From a virus, in IMG/VR virus record IMGVR_UViG_3300042332_000866, positions 1 to 64,000 of that record: DNA of 64,000 nt, one strand, 5' to 3'. The notes beneath the pieces were generated by a model. The model made no database searches. It saw only the letters and a program-made list of their open reading frames with translations, and was not told the origin of the DNA. Shown here in pieces: positions 49,891-56,700 of the stretch; the first letter of the stretch is position 1, and each line of letters begins with the position of its first letter. The position numbers were made by a program, and so were the translations under genes.

Positions 49891-50112
49891 CTATGCTCCC
49901 GTCAGGGTGTTTAGTGATACTCTGAGAGCTTTAGCTAGCTTTATCAGAGTGGTTGTGTTTGGTTGGCGGATGCCGGACTCGACATCTGAGATCGTTCCGA
50001 CACCTACCTCAGCTTTGGCGTGTAACTGCACTATCGTCAGCTCACGCCACTGGCGAATGCTTCGGAGTCGTACGCCGATTGGTGTGGAAGAATCAAAAAT
50101 TGGTTTAGCCAT
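49891..50112 (-). CDS. Cro/C1-type helix-turn-helix regulator
   Basis: With the start at the ATG at 50112 the protein has 73 residues; upstream sequence in frame overlaps the regulatory region. The HTH_XRE core is RLRSIRQWRELTIVQLHAKA, then a recognition helix (VGVGTISDVESGIRQP) and NTTTLIKLAKALRVSL. A small repressor at the head of the primase genes probably controls the early to middle switch. A TTTCGATAAC box 8 bases before its ATG may be its promoter and operator. Confidence 0.85.
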   Translation of the reverse strand: MAKPIFDSSTPIGVRLRSIRQWRELTIVQLHAKAEVGVGTISDVESGIRQPNTTTLIKLAKALRVSLNTLTGA

Positions 50113-50150
50113 GGTAATTCGGGTTATCGAAACACCGAATGATACGTAGG
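50113..50150 (-). promoter_or_regulatory. Candidate promoter/operator of the repressor gene
   Basis: On the minus strand GTTTCGATAACCCGAA lies just before the ATG, matching the TTTCGATA...GAA box found at 31723, 33360 and 54060. A TTGACC (50154-50149) is 22 bases upstream of the -10-like box, which is too far for a standard promoter, so an operator or activator-dependent promoter is more likely. Confidence 0.4.
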
Positions 50151-50441
50151 TCAAACGAAATCGTCTTCCGGTTCGACTTTCTTCGTCGCAGGTATTTTGG
50201 CGATCAATATTGTGCGCCAGCCGCCGTGTTGACCGAGCGACACGCGATCCAGGAGCGCGACGTTTTTACCTGAGTTGGCGGTGTTGGTGATGAAGTCGTT
50301 CACTTTGGGTAGAGCTAGGTGAATGATCTCAGGGTAAACGGTGTATCCCTCCGCTTCAGGGAATAGCCAAACGTCGCAGTCTGGCGCGGCTCGTCGCATC
50401 TCGGCAACTTTGTTTTTGATGAATTGATCAATGTTGTCCAT
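50151..50441 (-). CDS. Small protein, unknown, ending in EPEDDFV
   Basis: The 96-residue protein is alpha/beta with an acidic C-terminus close in form to the DFC tag but ending in Val. It has no known domain. Its start overlaps the previous gene. Confidence 0.65.
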   Translation of the reverse strand: MDNIDQFIKNKVAEMRRAAPDCDVWLFPEAEGYTVYPEIIHLALPKVNDFITNTANSGKNVALLDRVSLGQHGGWRTILIAKIPATKKVEPEDDFV

Positions 50442-50739
50442 AGTCGATAATATTTTTTAGTCTGTCGATCTCGACGGCCTGCTGTTGGATGGTTTGCACG
50501 TCTCGGGCTGACGCTGCAAGGTGTGACTCGGTGCGTTCGCGGAGACGCTCTAAAAGCTCGGCGTTGGCGGTTAGTGCTGCGTCTCGCTCGCGTTCTAGTT
50601 TTATGACAAGCCTCCTATCGGCCGCGTAACTAAACTCCCATTCCTGCATACCTTGTGTCTCAAAGTAAACATGTAAAGTTAGAGCAGCGTTTGAAATTTC
50701 TTCTGGGATGTGATTTAAGGGAATATAATTCGGTATCAT
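50428..50739 (-). CDS. Small coiled-coil phage protein
   Basis: The 103-residue protein has a helical, Arg/Glu-rich second half (KLERERDAALTANAELLERL) typical of short phage coiled-coil proteins. It overlaps its neighbours by 14 and 4 bases. Confidence 0.65.
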   Translation of the reverse strand: MIPNYIPLNHIPEEISNAALTLHVYFETQGMQEWEFSYAADRRLVIKLERERDAALTANAELLERLRERTESHLAASARDVQTIQQQAVEIDRLKNIIDYGQH

Positions 50740-50996
50740 GGTGTGATGAATGGTCGAAGTTTGGCGAGGGCAAGATGAACAGATTCCATTGTTTCCGATT
50801 CTCGTTCAATGTCGCTGTTATTGCGTGTAAAGATTGGTTGAACGATCAGGTAATTTAAGCATTTGTGCAAAGCCAAGTCGGCATCGCGGATGGCTTTGAT
50901 TGACTCGTTGAGTTCGCGTTCCAGTTGTCGGGCAAAGTCAACACTAACTCGACCTGTGCCAAACTGCGCTGCGTCTGTTCTCGGTGTATCGCTCAT
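50736..50996 (-). CDS. Small phage protein of the MSDTPRTDAA type
   Basis: Starting at MSDTPRTDAA (86 residues), it has the common phage pattern VDFARQLERELNESIKAI followed by a helical tail. Such proteins are frequent in accessory regions of many phages; function unknown. An upstream extension in frame is a shadow. Confidence 0.7.
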   Translation of the reverse strand: MSDTPRTDAAQFGTGRVSVDFARQLERELNESIKAIRDADLALHKCLNYLIVQPIFTRNNSDIERESETMESVHLALAKLRPFITP

Positions 50997-51010
50997 GTTG
51001 TAATAAAGAG

Positions 51011-51301
51011 TTAAGGTTTGGCAAAAGCTGCGTATTTTTCCATCCACTCGTTGGCTCGCGGCCAGCTCTCCTTGTGGTGGTCGAGTGCGTCCATATAGAG
51101 CACCTGAATGATTTTGTGCGCCTCCCTGATAGCCTCGCGCATCGCCTGAATCTCCTCAGCCGGATCAACCATGCCAGCGCAGGCGTTGACGCATTCTGCT
51201 ATTCGGCGCTCATCTCCAGCGTTGCCGTTGCGGGTTAGCGCAAGATCGAGGTCGTAGTTATAATTCCACGGCTCGCCGTAGTCGGGTGTTGGTGCGTTCA
51301 T
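51011..51301 (-). CDS. Small phage protein with CVNACAG motif
   Basis: The 96-residue product begins TPDYGEPWN and contains ERRIAECVNACAGMVDP (about 32-48) and a helical EIQAMREAIREAHKI. This pattern recurs in phage accessory proteins. Function unknown; it overlaps the upstream gene by ATGA. Confidence 0.7.
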   Translation of the reverse strand: MNAPTPDYGEPWNYNYDLDLALTRNGNAGDERRIAECVNACAGMVDPAEEIQAMREAIREAHKIIQVLYMDALDHHKESWPRANEWMEKYAAFAKP

Positions 51302-51609
51302 GGCTGTTCTCCTTTCGAGAATTCATAGGCTTTTATGGCTGCAAAAGCAGTAGGCAAAGGGTTATTGCCTTCGTGCTTTTGCCATAAATATTCGTCACCG
51401 AACTGGAACCTTCGGTCTTCATATTCCTCTGTGATTAAAGCCAAGGCATTTGCCAAAGTTCTAATCATGACATTTTGATCCTTAATCGTCGCCATATCTT
51501 CCGCTCGAAGGTTGGCCAGTTGGAGAGCAAGCTCTGCAAGCTCGTCATACTCGCGCTGTTCGACGAGTTCAATCAGCTGGTCGCCGTCCATGTAGGGGTA
51601 GGTTTTCAT
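51298..51609 (-). CDS. Small helical protein, unknown
   Basis: The start at 51609 (MKTYPYMDGD, 103 residues) is preceded by GAGGAGG 8-9 bases upstream, one of the few clear Shine-Dalgarno sites here, and overlaps the upstream stop by ATGA. It is helical with an acidic middle. No family. Confidence 0.65.
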   Translation of the reverse strand: MKTYPYMDGDQLIELVEQREYDELAELALQLANLRAEDMATIKDQNVMIRTLANALALITEEYEDRRFQFGDEYLWQKHEGNNPLPTAFAAIKAYEFSKGEQP

Positions 51610-51776
51610 TTCAATGCCTCCTCGCAATTTATAACCTCGCAAGCATACAGGAAATCGTCATAGTTACGATCCCCTTCCATGGTTTGCGCTAGATCTTTAG
51701 CTTCGCGTTCACTTTCGGCGACAACTTCAACAGTTTCCGAGTATTGGTATATTTTTTTAACGGTGTAGGTTTTCAT
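51606..51776 (-). CDS. 56-residue protein, unknown
   Basis: This ORF starts with ATGAAAACC like many genes here, and overlaps both neighbours by ATGA. The product has a beta-like start (TYTVKKIYQYSETVEVVAES) followed by a helix (EREAKDLAQTM), like small proteins with a YTVxAxSExEA pattern. Function unknown. Confidence 0.65.
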   Translation of the reverse strand: MKTYTVKKIYQYSETVEVVAESEREAKDLAQTMEGDRNYDDFLYACEVINCEEALK

Positions 51777-52096
51777 TGTTTCCAAAGGTTGAGGGTTAAG
51801 CCGATTGCTTCGGCGCGTTGGGCTGCGGTTGCGTGAACTGCTGTTTCGCGCCCAAATGGAGTTGGGTTGAGGCGATTAATGCGATTAACGTATTCCCACC
51901 ATGCGTTTACTCCTTTTTCAGTCAGCAACTTCTCCAACTCATGCACCGCGTTAAGGTCGGTGTAGAAGTCGGGAATAGTTGACAGAGGCTGGACACTGTG
52001 TGGAGAGTTTGGAGGGATGACAACGAAGCGGTCTTTAGGATGCACTTTCCACCCACCAGCTTCGGCTAGTTTGATTCGTTTTTCTTCTTGGGTCAT
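51773..52096 (-). CDS. Phage ABA-sandwich-like protein
   Basis: The 107-residue protein has a GGWKVHPKDRFVVIPPN start, an IPDFYTDLNAVHELEKLL segment (about 41-58) and VHATAAQRAEAIGLTLNLW at the end, matching the phage ABA-sandwich domain pattern. Function unknown, frequent in phage accessory regions. Confidence 0.75.
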   Translation of the reverse strand: MTQEEKRIKLAEAGGWKVHPKDRFVVIPPNSPHSVQPLSTIPDFYTDLNAVHELEKLLTEKGVNAWWEYVNRINRLNPTPFGRETAVHATAAQRAEAIGLTLNLWKQ

Positions 52097-52446
52097 TTCG
52101 CTGCCTCCCAGATGGTGATGATTTGTTGGAGTTGTTGGTTGGCGCTTTCAACGGGGACTGCGTATTGCTCCAGCCATTCGATCTGGCCTAACAAACACTC
52201 CGCCGTCGCTGGTGAGATGTTGCGGGAACGGGCGATGAAGGTGGCGTCATTAATTCCAGTTCTAACGCCAGAGCTGTCCTCAGCTTTACTACCAAGGACA
52301 ACTACTGACGTATCGCCAGCTTCAATACCCGGACAGTCAAAATATCCGACACATTTAAAAACACGCCACTTCCCATGCGTGATCGTCTTCGACAGTTCAA
52401 GGAACTCGCGGAGTTCTTGTTTTAGGTTTTCGATTTGTGTTTTCAT
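52093..52446 (-). CDS. Small phage protein with DATFIARSRNI motif
   Basis: The true start is MKTQIENLKQEL at 52446 (117 residues). The Leu/Pro/Met extension upstream is a shadow of the Ala-repeat gene. The DATFIARSRNISPATAECLL segment near residue 75 is typical of small phage proteins of unknown role. Confidence 0.7.
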   Translation of the reverse strand: MKTQIENLKQELREFLELSKTITHGKWRVFKCVGYFDCPGIEAGDTSVVVLGSKAEDSSGVRTGINDATFIARSRNISPATAECLLGQIEWLEQYAVPVESANQQLQQIITIWEAAK

Positions 52447-52453
52447 CGTTTTC

Positions 52454-53056
52454 TTATGCAAAGTTTGGTTTGGTGTTGTCGCGAAGCCATTGGGCTTGGG
52501 CGGATTCAGCTTCGGCAACGCGGGCAGCAGCAGTGGCAGCAGCATCGGCAGCAGCATAGGCAGCAGCATGGGCGTCGGCGTCGGCAGCAGCATCGGCAGC
52601 AGCATAGGCAGCAGCATGGGCGGTAGCACGGGCAGCGTAGGCAGCGTAGGCAGCGTAGGCAGCATCGTAGGCAGAAGCACTGGCAGCAGCATAGGCAGCA
52701 GCACGGGCAGCAGCATAGGCAGCAGCATCGGCAGCACGGGCAGCAGCACGGGCAGCAGCATGGGCGGTAGCATGGGCAGCGTAGGCAGCAGCGCCATTAG
52801 CATAACGCTCAGCAACGTCGAGGGCGTTGAGGCTGCGCTCGTCGGTCATTAAATGTTGCACCTGCCTAGCCGACCATACGGCGAACCGCCTAAGCTCAAC
52901 GTCGGTCAGCACTCCTTCTCGGGTGGCTATCCACACCAGCCAGTTGGGCCTCGCAGTTTGCCACACCTCATTCATGTCCTTGCAGTGGGTGAGTGCCCAT
53001 GTTCGACCGTCGCGGCAGGCATAGTGTTTGTCGCAGAATTCTTTGATCGTTTTCAT
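52454..53056 (-). CDS. Alanine-repeat protein
   Basis: From MKTIKEFCDKHY (200 residues), an N-terminal globular part with RTWALTHC and VELRRFAVWSARQVQHL (about 18-82) is followed by about 95 residues built of Ala-Ala-X repeats (X = Tyr, Arg, Asp, His, Ser), a long regular helix, and a short tail (QWLRDNTKPNFA). The pattern is known from many phages of diverse hosts with unknown function. The DNA is a degenerate repeat of GCAGCA-type units, which also opens long shadow frames. Confidence 0.8.
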   Translation of the reverse strand: MKTIKEFCDKHYACRDGRTWALTHCKDMNEVWQTARPNWLVWIATREGVLTDVELRRFAVWSARQVQHLMTDERSLNALDVAERYANGAAAYAAHATAHAAARAAARAADAAAYAAARAAAYAAASASAYDAAYAAYAAYAARATAHAAAYAAADAAADADAHAAAYAAADAAATAAARVAEAESAQAQWLRDNTKPNFA

Positions 53057-53454
53057 CGTGCGTCCTCCTTGGCTGCGGGTTCGAGACAACAGAATTCAAA
53101 AGTGCCATTGTGAGGGGTGAAGTGCTCAAACCATCGGCACACAACATCGCCGTTAAACCGAAATCCTGATATAGCCATCAGCGGCCCGCCAGACTTGAGC
53201 CTGACGACATCGCCGACTTGCGGTGTCCATTCTGATTTCGTTACCAAAGGGTCTAGCTTCTCTGTGGAAGGCAGGTGGATGTCGGAGAGTGGGCGGAGTT
53301 GGGAGAGGCTCAAAACTTCCTGCTCAGTCTGCTCCGGCAGGTTGTCGAGAAAGGCGCGGGCGATGCCAATCCAAAATCCGTCGTCACCGCTTGATTCGTG
53401 AAAGGCCACGTCAATAGCTTCTTGGAGTTGTTCGTTTGTGTATGTCGTTTTCAT
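53053..53454 (-). CDS. YodC-like (DUF2158) domain protein
   Basis: From MKTTYTNEQLQEA (133 residues), the C-terminal half has VGDVVRLKSGGPLMAISGF, then CRWFEHFTP and FEFCCLEPA, the DUF2158/YodC beta-barrel pattern. The N-terminal part is helical with an FWIGIARAFLDNL segment. Upstream extension is a shadow. It overlaps the Ala-repeat gene by ATGA. Confidence 0.78.
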   Translation of the reverse strand: MKTTYTNEQLQEAIDVAFHESSGDDGFWIGIARAFLDNLPEQTEQEVLSLSQLRPLSDIHLPSTEKLDPLVTKSEWTPQVGDVVRLKSGGPLMAISGFRFNGDVVCRWFEHFTPHNGTFEFCCLEPAAKEDAR

Positions 53455-53477
53455 TTTGTTTGATGGGTGTTTGATCG

Positions 53478-53747
53478 TTACTTGCTGGAGACCGCGTCGA
53501 TAAGCTGGAGCCACTCGGCTTCGGTTCGTAGCCCTTGATGCAGATGGATGATGTTGCCGACTTTGTCGGAAGACCATCCTTGGAGCTTCTTCAGGATGTG
53601 GCTACGCCTTAGCTTGTTGGTTTTCATGGCGTCATATATGGCCACTGTCAGGTCAACGCGGGCTGCGTTTCTGATCTCCTTGGCTTTAGCCAGCGCGGCC
53701 TCGGTGCGCTGGAGTTTTCGTAGGTGCTTGATGAGTTTTGTTTTCAT
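53478..53747 (-). CDS. Small helix-turn-helix-like protein
   Basis: From MKTKLIKHLRKL (89 residues), it is basic and helical in its first half (QRTEAALAKAKEIRNAARV) and has a possible recognition helix (RRSHILKKLQGWSSDKVGNI, about 51-70). It could be a small DNA-binding regulator. Confidence 0.65.
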   Translation of the reverse strand: MKTKLIKHLRKLQRTEAALAKAKEIRNAARVDLTVAIYDAMKTNKLRRSHILKKLQGWSSDKVGNIIHLHQGLRTEAEWLQLIDAVSSK

Positions 53748-53754
53748 GCTGTCG

Positions 53755-54039
53755 TTATGCGAAGTCGGTTTCTTTGCGACTACGACGCAAGATCGTGATG
53801 TAGGATGGGGTGCAGCCGAGTTTCTTGGCATTTTCGTTGTTGCTGAGTGACCAGTCGATCTCGTTAAGCGCGAGCTTCTGAGGTCTGCCTGAGCCTGGAC
53901 TGCGCGGTCCTTTAGGCTTCCCACGGAGACGGCGGAACTGGCTAACGACGGCGCTGGTAGCTTGGTACTTAGCCGCGAGTGTGCGGTTGTCGTTTTGACT
54001 CCATTCGGAGTCGGATATGCTGTGCAAGTTTGAAGGCAT
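53755..54039 (-). CDS. Regulator with two helix-turn-helix motifs
   Basis: The 94-residue protein carries two similar helix-turn-helix units (NRTLAAKYQATSAVVSQFRR, about 18-37, and NENAKKLGCTPSYITILRRS, about 69-88) joined by a Gly/Pro/Arg hinge (GKPKGPRSPGSGRP). Tandem HTH proteins of this size bind DNA as monomers or dimers. It has its own TTTCGATAAACT box upstream. Confidence 0.75.
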   Translation of the reverse strand: MPSNLHSISDSEWSQNDNRTLAAKYQATSAVVSQFRRLRGKPKGPRSPGSGRPQKLALNEIDWSLSNNENAKKLGCTPSYITILRRSRKETDFA

Positions 54040-54054
54040 AGAGGTATAATTACT

Positions 54055-54075
54055 CTTTCAGTTTATCGAAATCAA
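54055..54075 (-). promoter_or_regulatory. TTTCGATAAACTGAAA promoter/operator box
   Basis: On the minus strand the box TTTCGATAAACTGAAA (54070-54055) matches the -10 surroundings at 31723, 33360 and, with one change, 40990. No good -35 element is found at 17 bases, so it may need an activator or be an operator. Confidence 0.45.
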
Positions 54076-54096
54076 GTGACAAAAGTTTTTTATTTT

Positions 54097-54167
54097 GTTC
54101 ACCGCTTTGGGTCGGTTTTCGGAGTTGGTATTTAGCTGTTTGATGGGTGTGAGTGAGTTACAGATTG
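54097..54167 (-). repeat. Intergenic cassette element, copy A
   Basis: This copy spans the GTTCACCGCTTTGGGTCGGT core (54097-54116, plus-strand view) and a distal GAGTTACAG end, about 65 bases in all. The core folds as an ACCG/CGGT hairpin. Here the distal TAA is the stop codon of the upstream gene. Confidence 0.85.
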
Positions 54168-54499
54168 TCGGTAGTTGCCCGTTCTTGTTTCGGTAGACTT
54201 AGACCATTAATCCAACGTACGGGTATAATATTGCGTGCAACTCCTTCTGTACACAGGAAGGCGGCAGACCAATGGCGCATGAACATATACAGCTTGTCTC
54301 TGCCGCCTTCGCTTTTTAATCCTTTACGGAAGTCCGCGTTGTTCTGGTAAATTCTCTCAGCTTTTTCCACAAGATGAGCGGTTAATCGGTCGGTTAGCTG
54401 CTTAGATCCTGAGATCGTATAGGCTTCCCCAGCCACGCTCTCTGCGATTAACCAGGGGATAATAGGCGTTTCATCTTCGATGATATATTTCTTTTTCAT
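54158..54499 (-). CDS. Cassette gene 1, unknown
   Basis: The 113-residue protein is helical, with PWLIAESVAGEAYTISGSKQ near the start and a RDKLYMFMRHWSAAFL segment. Its stop codon lies inside repeat copy A and its start is next to copy B. No recognised family. Confidence 0.7.
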   Translation of the reverse strand: MKKKYIIEDETPIIPWLIAESVAGEAYTISGSKQLTDRLTAHLVEKAERIYQNNADFRKGLKSEGGRDKLYMFMRHWSAAFLCTEGVARNIIPVRWINGLSLPKQERATTDNL

Positions 54500-54510
54500 G
54501 TGGGTAGGTT

Positions 54511-54580
54511 GTTCACCACTTTGGGTCGGTTTTCGGAGTTGGTATTTAGCTGTTTGATGGGTGGGAGTGGGTTACAGACT
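54511..54580 (-). repeat. Intergenic cassette element, copy B
   Basis: Core at 54511-54530 with ACCACT for ACCGCT, so the hairpin is weakened by one base. The 60 bases after the core are almost identical to copy A (TTTTCGGAGTTGGTATTTAG), the closest pair in the set. Confidence 0.85.
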
Positions 54581-54815
54581 ACTGTTTCACGTAGTCTAGG
54601 TATCCGCGAAGGATTTGGATCTGTATGTTTGCCCTACTGTCTGGCTTGATTTTACCTTCGATGCTTTGTTGCCAGCGCCAGCTTGAAAGATCCTTCTTGG
54701 TGAAAAAGTGGTGCCAGCGATTAGCTGCTAGGATCTCAGCTCTTAATCTTTGGACTTCAGTTTTTACTTCTTGTAGCCAAATTGCGTATTCGTGAGGGTG
54801 TGACAGGCATTTCAT
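54579..54815 (-). CDS. Cassette gene 2, unknown
   Basis: The 78-residue helical protein (EYAIWLQEVKTEVQRLRAEI; WHHFFTKKDLSSWRWQQSIE) lies between copies B and C. No recognised family. Confidence 0.65.
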   Translation of the reverse strand: MKCLSHPHEYAIWLQEVKTEVQRLRAEILAANRWHHFFTKKDLSSWRWQQSIEGKIKPDSRANIQIQILRGYLDYVKQ

Positions 54816-54826
54816 AAAATAATTTC

Positions 54827-54858
54827 GTTCACCGCTTTGGGTCGGTTTTCGGAATTGG
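54827..54858 (-). repeat. Intergenic cassette element, copy C (short)
   Basis: The core (54827-54846) is perfect but the distal GAGTTACAG half is missing: the upstream gene ends 12 bases after the core. This truncated copy may reflect deletion. Confidence 0.8.
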
Positions 54859-55206
54859 TTAAACTTTGAATTTAACTGGTCTCCCTTTCCTAATCGGTTT
54901 AATTGGTTGAACTTCGCATATATCGGCTATCATTTTCGCTGCTTTAACCATATCGGCTATAGCTTGTGAGGAAAAAGGGTTAGGTACCTTTTCAGAGTTC
55001 TCGACCGAAAAAACCCTCATTCGATTGGTTCCCAACATTACCGCCATTTGAAAAACTGAGAGACCTGAGCGGGCGCGTTCCTTAGCGAAAAGTTTCCCTA
55101 GTTCTACACGAATAGCTAAACTGTCTCTTTTATAGGTGTTCTCGGCTTCTGTAAGTGCTTCACGCACTTGTTTTTCTTTTTCTAATAGTGATTCGATTGT
55201 GTGCAT
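54859..55206 (-). CDS. Cassette gene 3, helix-turn-helix protein
   Basis: The 115-residue protein has an N-terminal coiled coil (LLEKEKQVREALTEAENTY) and a Cro/C1-like segment (ERARSGLSVFQMAVMLGTNR, then MRVFSVENSEKVPNPF, about 43-80), so it should bind DNA. It is bounded by copies C and D. Confidence 0.72.
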   Translation of the reverse strand: MHTIESLLEKEKQVREALTEAENTYKRDSLAIRVELGKLFAKERARSGLSVFQMAVMLGTNRMRVFSVENSEKVPNPFSSQAIADMVKAAKMIADICEVQPIKPIRKGRPVKFKV

Positions 55207-55214
55207 AATCTATT

Positions 55215-55283
55215 GTTCACCGCTTTGGGTCGGTGTTTGCGGGTTGAATTGAGGTTGGTGAAGGTGTGGAGTGAGTTACAGAC
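55215..55283 (-). repeat. Intergenic cassette element, copy D
   Basis: Core at 55215-55234, distal GAGTTACAGACT ending at the TAG stop of the upstream gene. The 40 bases between are unlike copy A apart from G/T richness. Confidence 0.85.
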
Positions 55284-55636
55284 TAAGCGCTCTGACTGAG
55301 CCACCAGACGGCGGCGATTATTGCGCTCCAGGTAGCCAGGCAAGCCAGGATGAGGGGCCGGAAGCTGGCGCGGTCGCCTGCCTGCGCGTCGAAGTAGCGC
55401 TTGAGCTGGTAGTCTTCGAGCCGTTGAGGGAACAAGTGACGCTTGTCAGTGATTCGTACAGCCGGGGGCGCTGGCGCTGGCGCTGGCGCTGGCGCTGGCG
55501 CTGGCGCGGGCGCTGGATCGTCTGGCATATAGGCCGGATTTCCAGTCTCTCGGGGGCGGCTGTAGTGCTTAGAAGCTAGCCTGAGTTTGATCAGGAAACG
55601 GGTTCGCTGAATGTGGAGAGGTAGGTATGAGGTCAT
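55283..55636 (-). CDS. Cassette gene 4, Pro-Ala repeat membrane protein
   Basis: The 117-residue protein has a basic N-terminus, a run of Pro-Ala repeats (about 42-57), a charged segment and a C-terminal membrane helix (LACLATWSAIIAAVWWL, about 97-113). The repeat DNA is a 6-base GCGCTG-type array. It may be a tail-anchored protein in the host membrane. It overlaps the upstream gene by ATGA. Confidence 0.7.
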   Translation of the reverse strand: MTSYLPLHIQRTRFLIKLRLASKHYSRPRETGNPAYMPDDPAPAPAPAPAPAPAPAPPAVRITDKRHLFPQRLEDYQLKRYFDAQAGDRASFRPLILACLATWSAIIAAVWWLSQSA

Positions 55637-55869
55637 GGGATGGTGGCTAGGATTTCATTAAACTGTCTGATTTCGTTTATCTGCCGACGGCTTGCCAGAC
55701 TCATATCGCCGTTCGCGAAGTAGCCACCGCTTGCCAGTTTTATAATGCGTTCACGGTTATGAGGCTGAGGGTGCAACATGCAGCCTGTTTGGTAATCTGG
55801 ATATATCACCCAGGCGGCTTTTAATTCTCGGGGGAAGTGATCCGGTGGAGATAGTTTTCTACGTTTCAT
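55633..55869 (-). CDS. Cassette gene 5, unknown
   Basis: The likely start is ATG at 55869 (MKRRKLSPPDH, 78 residues). An upstream ATG at 55914 lies inside repeat copy E and would translate the repeat. No family recognised; the ASGGYFANGDMSLASRR segment is glycine-rich. Confidence 0.65.
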   Translation of the reverse strand: MKRRKLSPPDHFPRELKAAWVIYPDYQTGCMLHPQPHNRERIIKLASGGYFANGDMSLASRRQINEIRQFNEILATIP

Positions 55870-55890
55870 AGTTTCTAGGCGTGAGAGTTC

Positions 55891-55955
55891 GTTCACCGCT
55901 TTAGGTCGGTGCATGGATCTGCTGAATACTTGGTTGAAGCTGTGGGGCGGGTTAC
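55891..55955 (-). repeat. Intergenic cassette element, copy E
   Basis: Core at 55891-55910 (ACCGCTTTAGGTCGGT), distal GGGTTACAGAAA whose TAA is the stop of the upstream gene. The start-side flank CTAGGCGTGAGAG is shared with copy F. Confidence 0.85.
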
Positions 55956-56128
55956 AGAAACTTGATTTCCCCTTTCGGGTTTCTCTTGGCGCTTGTGATC
56001 GTGCTGCAATCCAGTTTCGGCCCGCGATAGGTGACGGTGTACCATCCTGCGTGAATGCGTTTGACCCCGGCTGCTCTGAGTAGTTCTGGGTTTCCGTGCG
56101 TGAGTGCGTTTATCTGCATGGTTTTCAT
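55952..56128 (-). CDS. Cassette gene 6, 58-residue protein
   Basis: From ATG at 56128 the frame reads MKTMQINALTHGNPELLRAA and ends KGEIKFL at the TAA inside copy E. It contains a Trp-Tyr-rich strand (HAGWYTVTYRGPKL). A longer frame elsewhere at this site is a shadow. It overlaps the next gene upstream by ATGA. Confidence 0.65.
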   Translation of the reverse strand: MKTMQINALTHGNPELLRAAGVKRIHAGWYTVTYRGPKLDCSTITSAKRNPKGEIKFL

Positions 56129-56325
56129 GGCGTGGGTGCATGTTTAGTGGTTATTTCGTAGCCTGCTTTTATAAGTGCGTTCTCTGCTAATGAAGCCAGA
56201 GTGTCTAGATTGCCTATTCCGTGGCCGTTCGCTGCGTTTCGTAAGTCCAGCGCCAAGGCTTCCAGAGCCTCCAATAGGTCGGGGATGGCTGAAATGATGC
56301 CGGCTTTGTTTCTAGGTCTTTTCAT
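56125..56325 (-). CDS. Cassette gene 7, unknown helical protein
   Basis: The 66-residue protein has an IPDLLEALEALALDLRNAAN segment and a final LAENALIKAGYEI helix, a pattern common in small phage proteins of unknown role (the LLEAL..A type). Confidence 0.65.
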   Translation of the reverse strand: MKRPRNKAGIISAIPDLLEALEALALDLRNAANGHGIGNLDTLASLAENALIKAGYEITTKHAPTP

Positions 56326-56368
56326 AGCGTGGGTGCGTTTAGTTGCATGGTTTTCATGGCTTTAAAAA
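56326..56368 (-). pseudogene. Remnant of a duplicated gene start
   Basis: ATGAAAACCATGCA at 56358-56345 repeats the start of the 55952-56128 gene, but the frame closes after 11 codons. It looks like the leftover of a tandem duplication or recombination at gene starts. Confidence 0.4.
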
Positions 56369-56605
56369 TCACCAGTTTACAGGTTTAATTTCAGGAAAGC
56401 CCATTGCTGAAGCGGTTCTAGAAGCCGAGCGGTGGCTTTTGAAGCGGTAGGCTTTTTCTAACCTGCCCATTTCAGGGGAGGGAGTGCCATCTTTTGCGAT
56501 AGATCCATCAGCTAGACGGCAGTATCCTTTAGGAGCAACCACAGCGCTAACCGATTCGTGCGCTCCCTTCGATAAGATAATATATTGAGTATTTTTAGTT
56601 TCCAT
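56369..56605 (-). CDS. Cassette gene 8, unknown
   Basis: The likely start is METKNTQYI at 56605 (78 residues), since the longer frame translates copy F. It has a VVAPKGYCRLADGSIAKDG segment and an Arg/Ser-rich helix (FKSHRSASRTASAMGF). Confidence 0.65.
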   Translation of the reverse strand: METKNTQYIILSKGAHESVSAVVAPKGYCRLADGSIAKDGTPSPEMGRLEKAYRFKSHRSASRTASAMGFPEIKPVNW

Positions 56606-56626
56606 AGTTTCTAGGCGTGGTTTTCC

Positions 56627-56695
56627 GTTCACCGCTTTGATTCGGTGCATGGGGTTACTTTCTAGGCGTTTGAAAGTGTGAAATGAGTTACAGAC
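56627..56695 (-). repeat. Intergenic cassette element, copy F
   Basis: Core at 56627-56646 (ACCGCTTTGATTCGGT, with ATT in place of GGT), distal GAGTTACAGACTGG just after the next upstream gene's TAG. Confidence 0.85.
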
Positions 56696-56700
56696 TGGCG

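Noticed and set aside
52088-52852. Ser/Gly-rich plus-strand frame and Leu/Pro-rich minus frame over the Ala repeats
   Set aside because: Both come from the same repetitive DNA in other frames; only the Ala-repeat frame has a credible N-terminal domain and start overlap.
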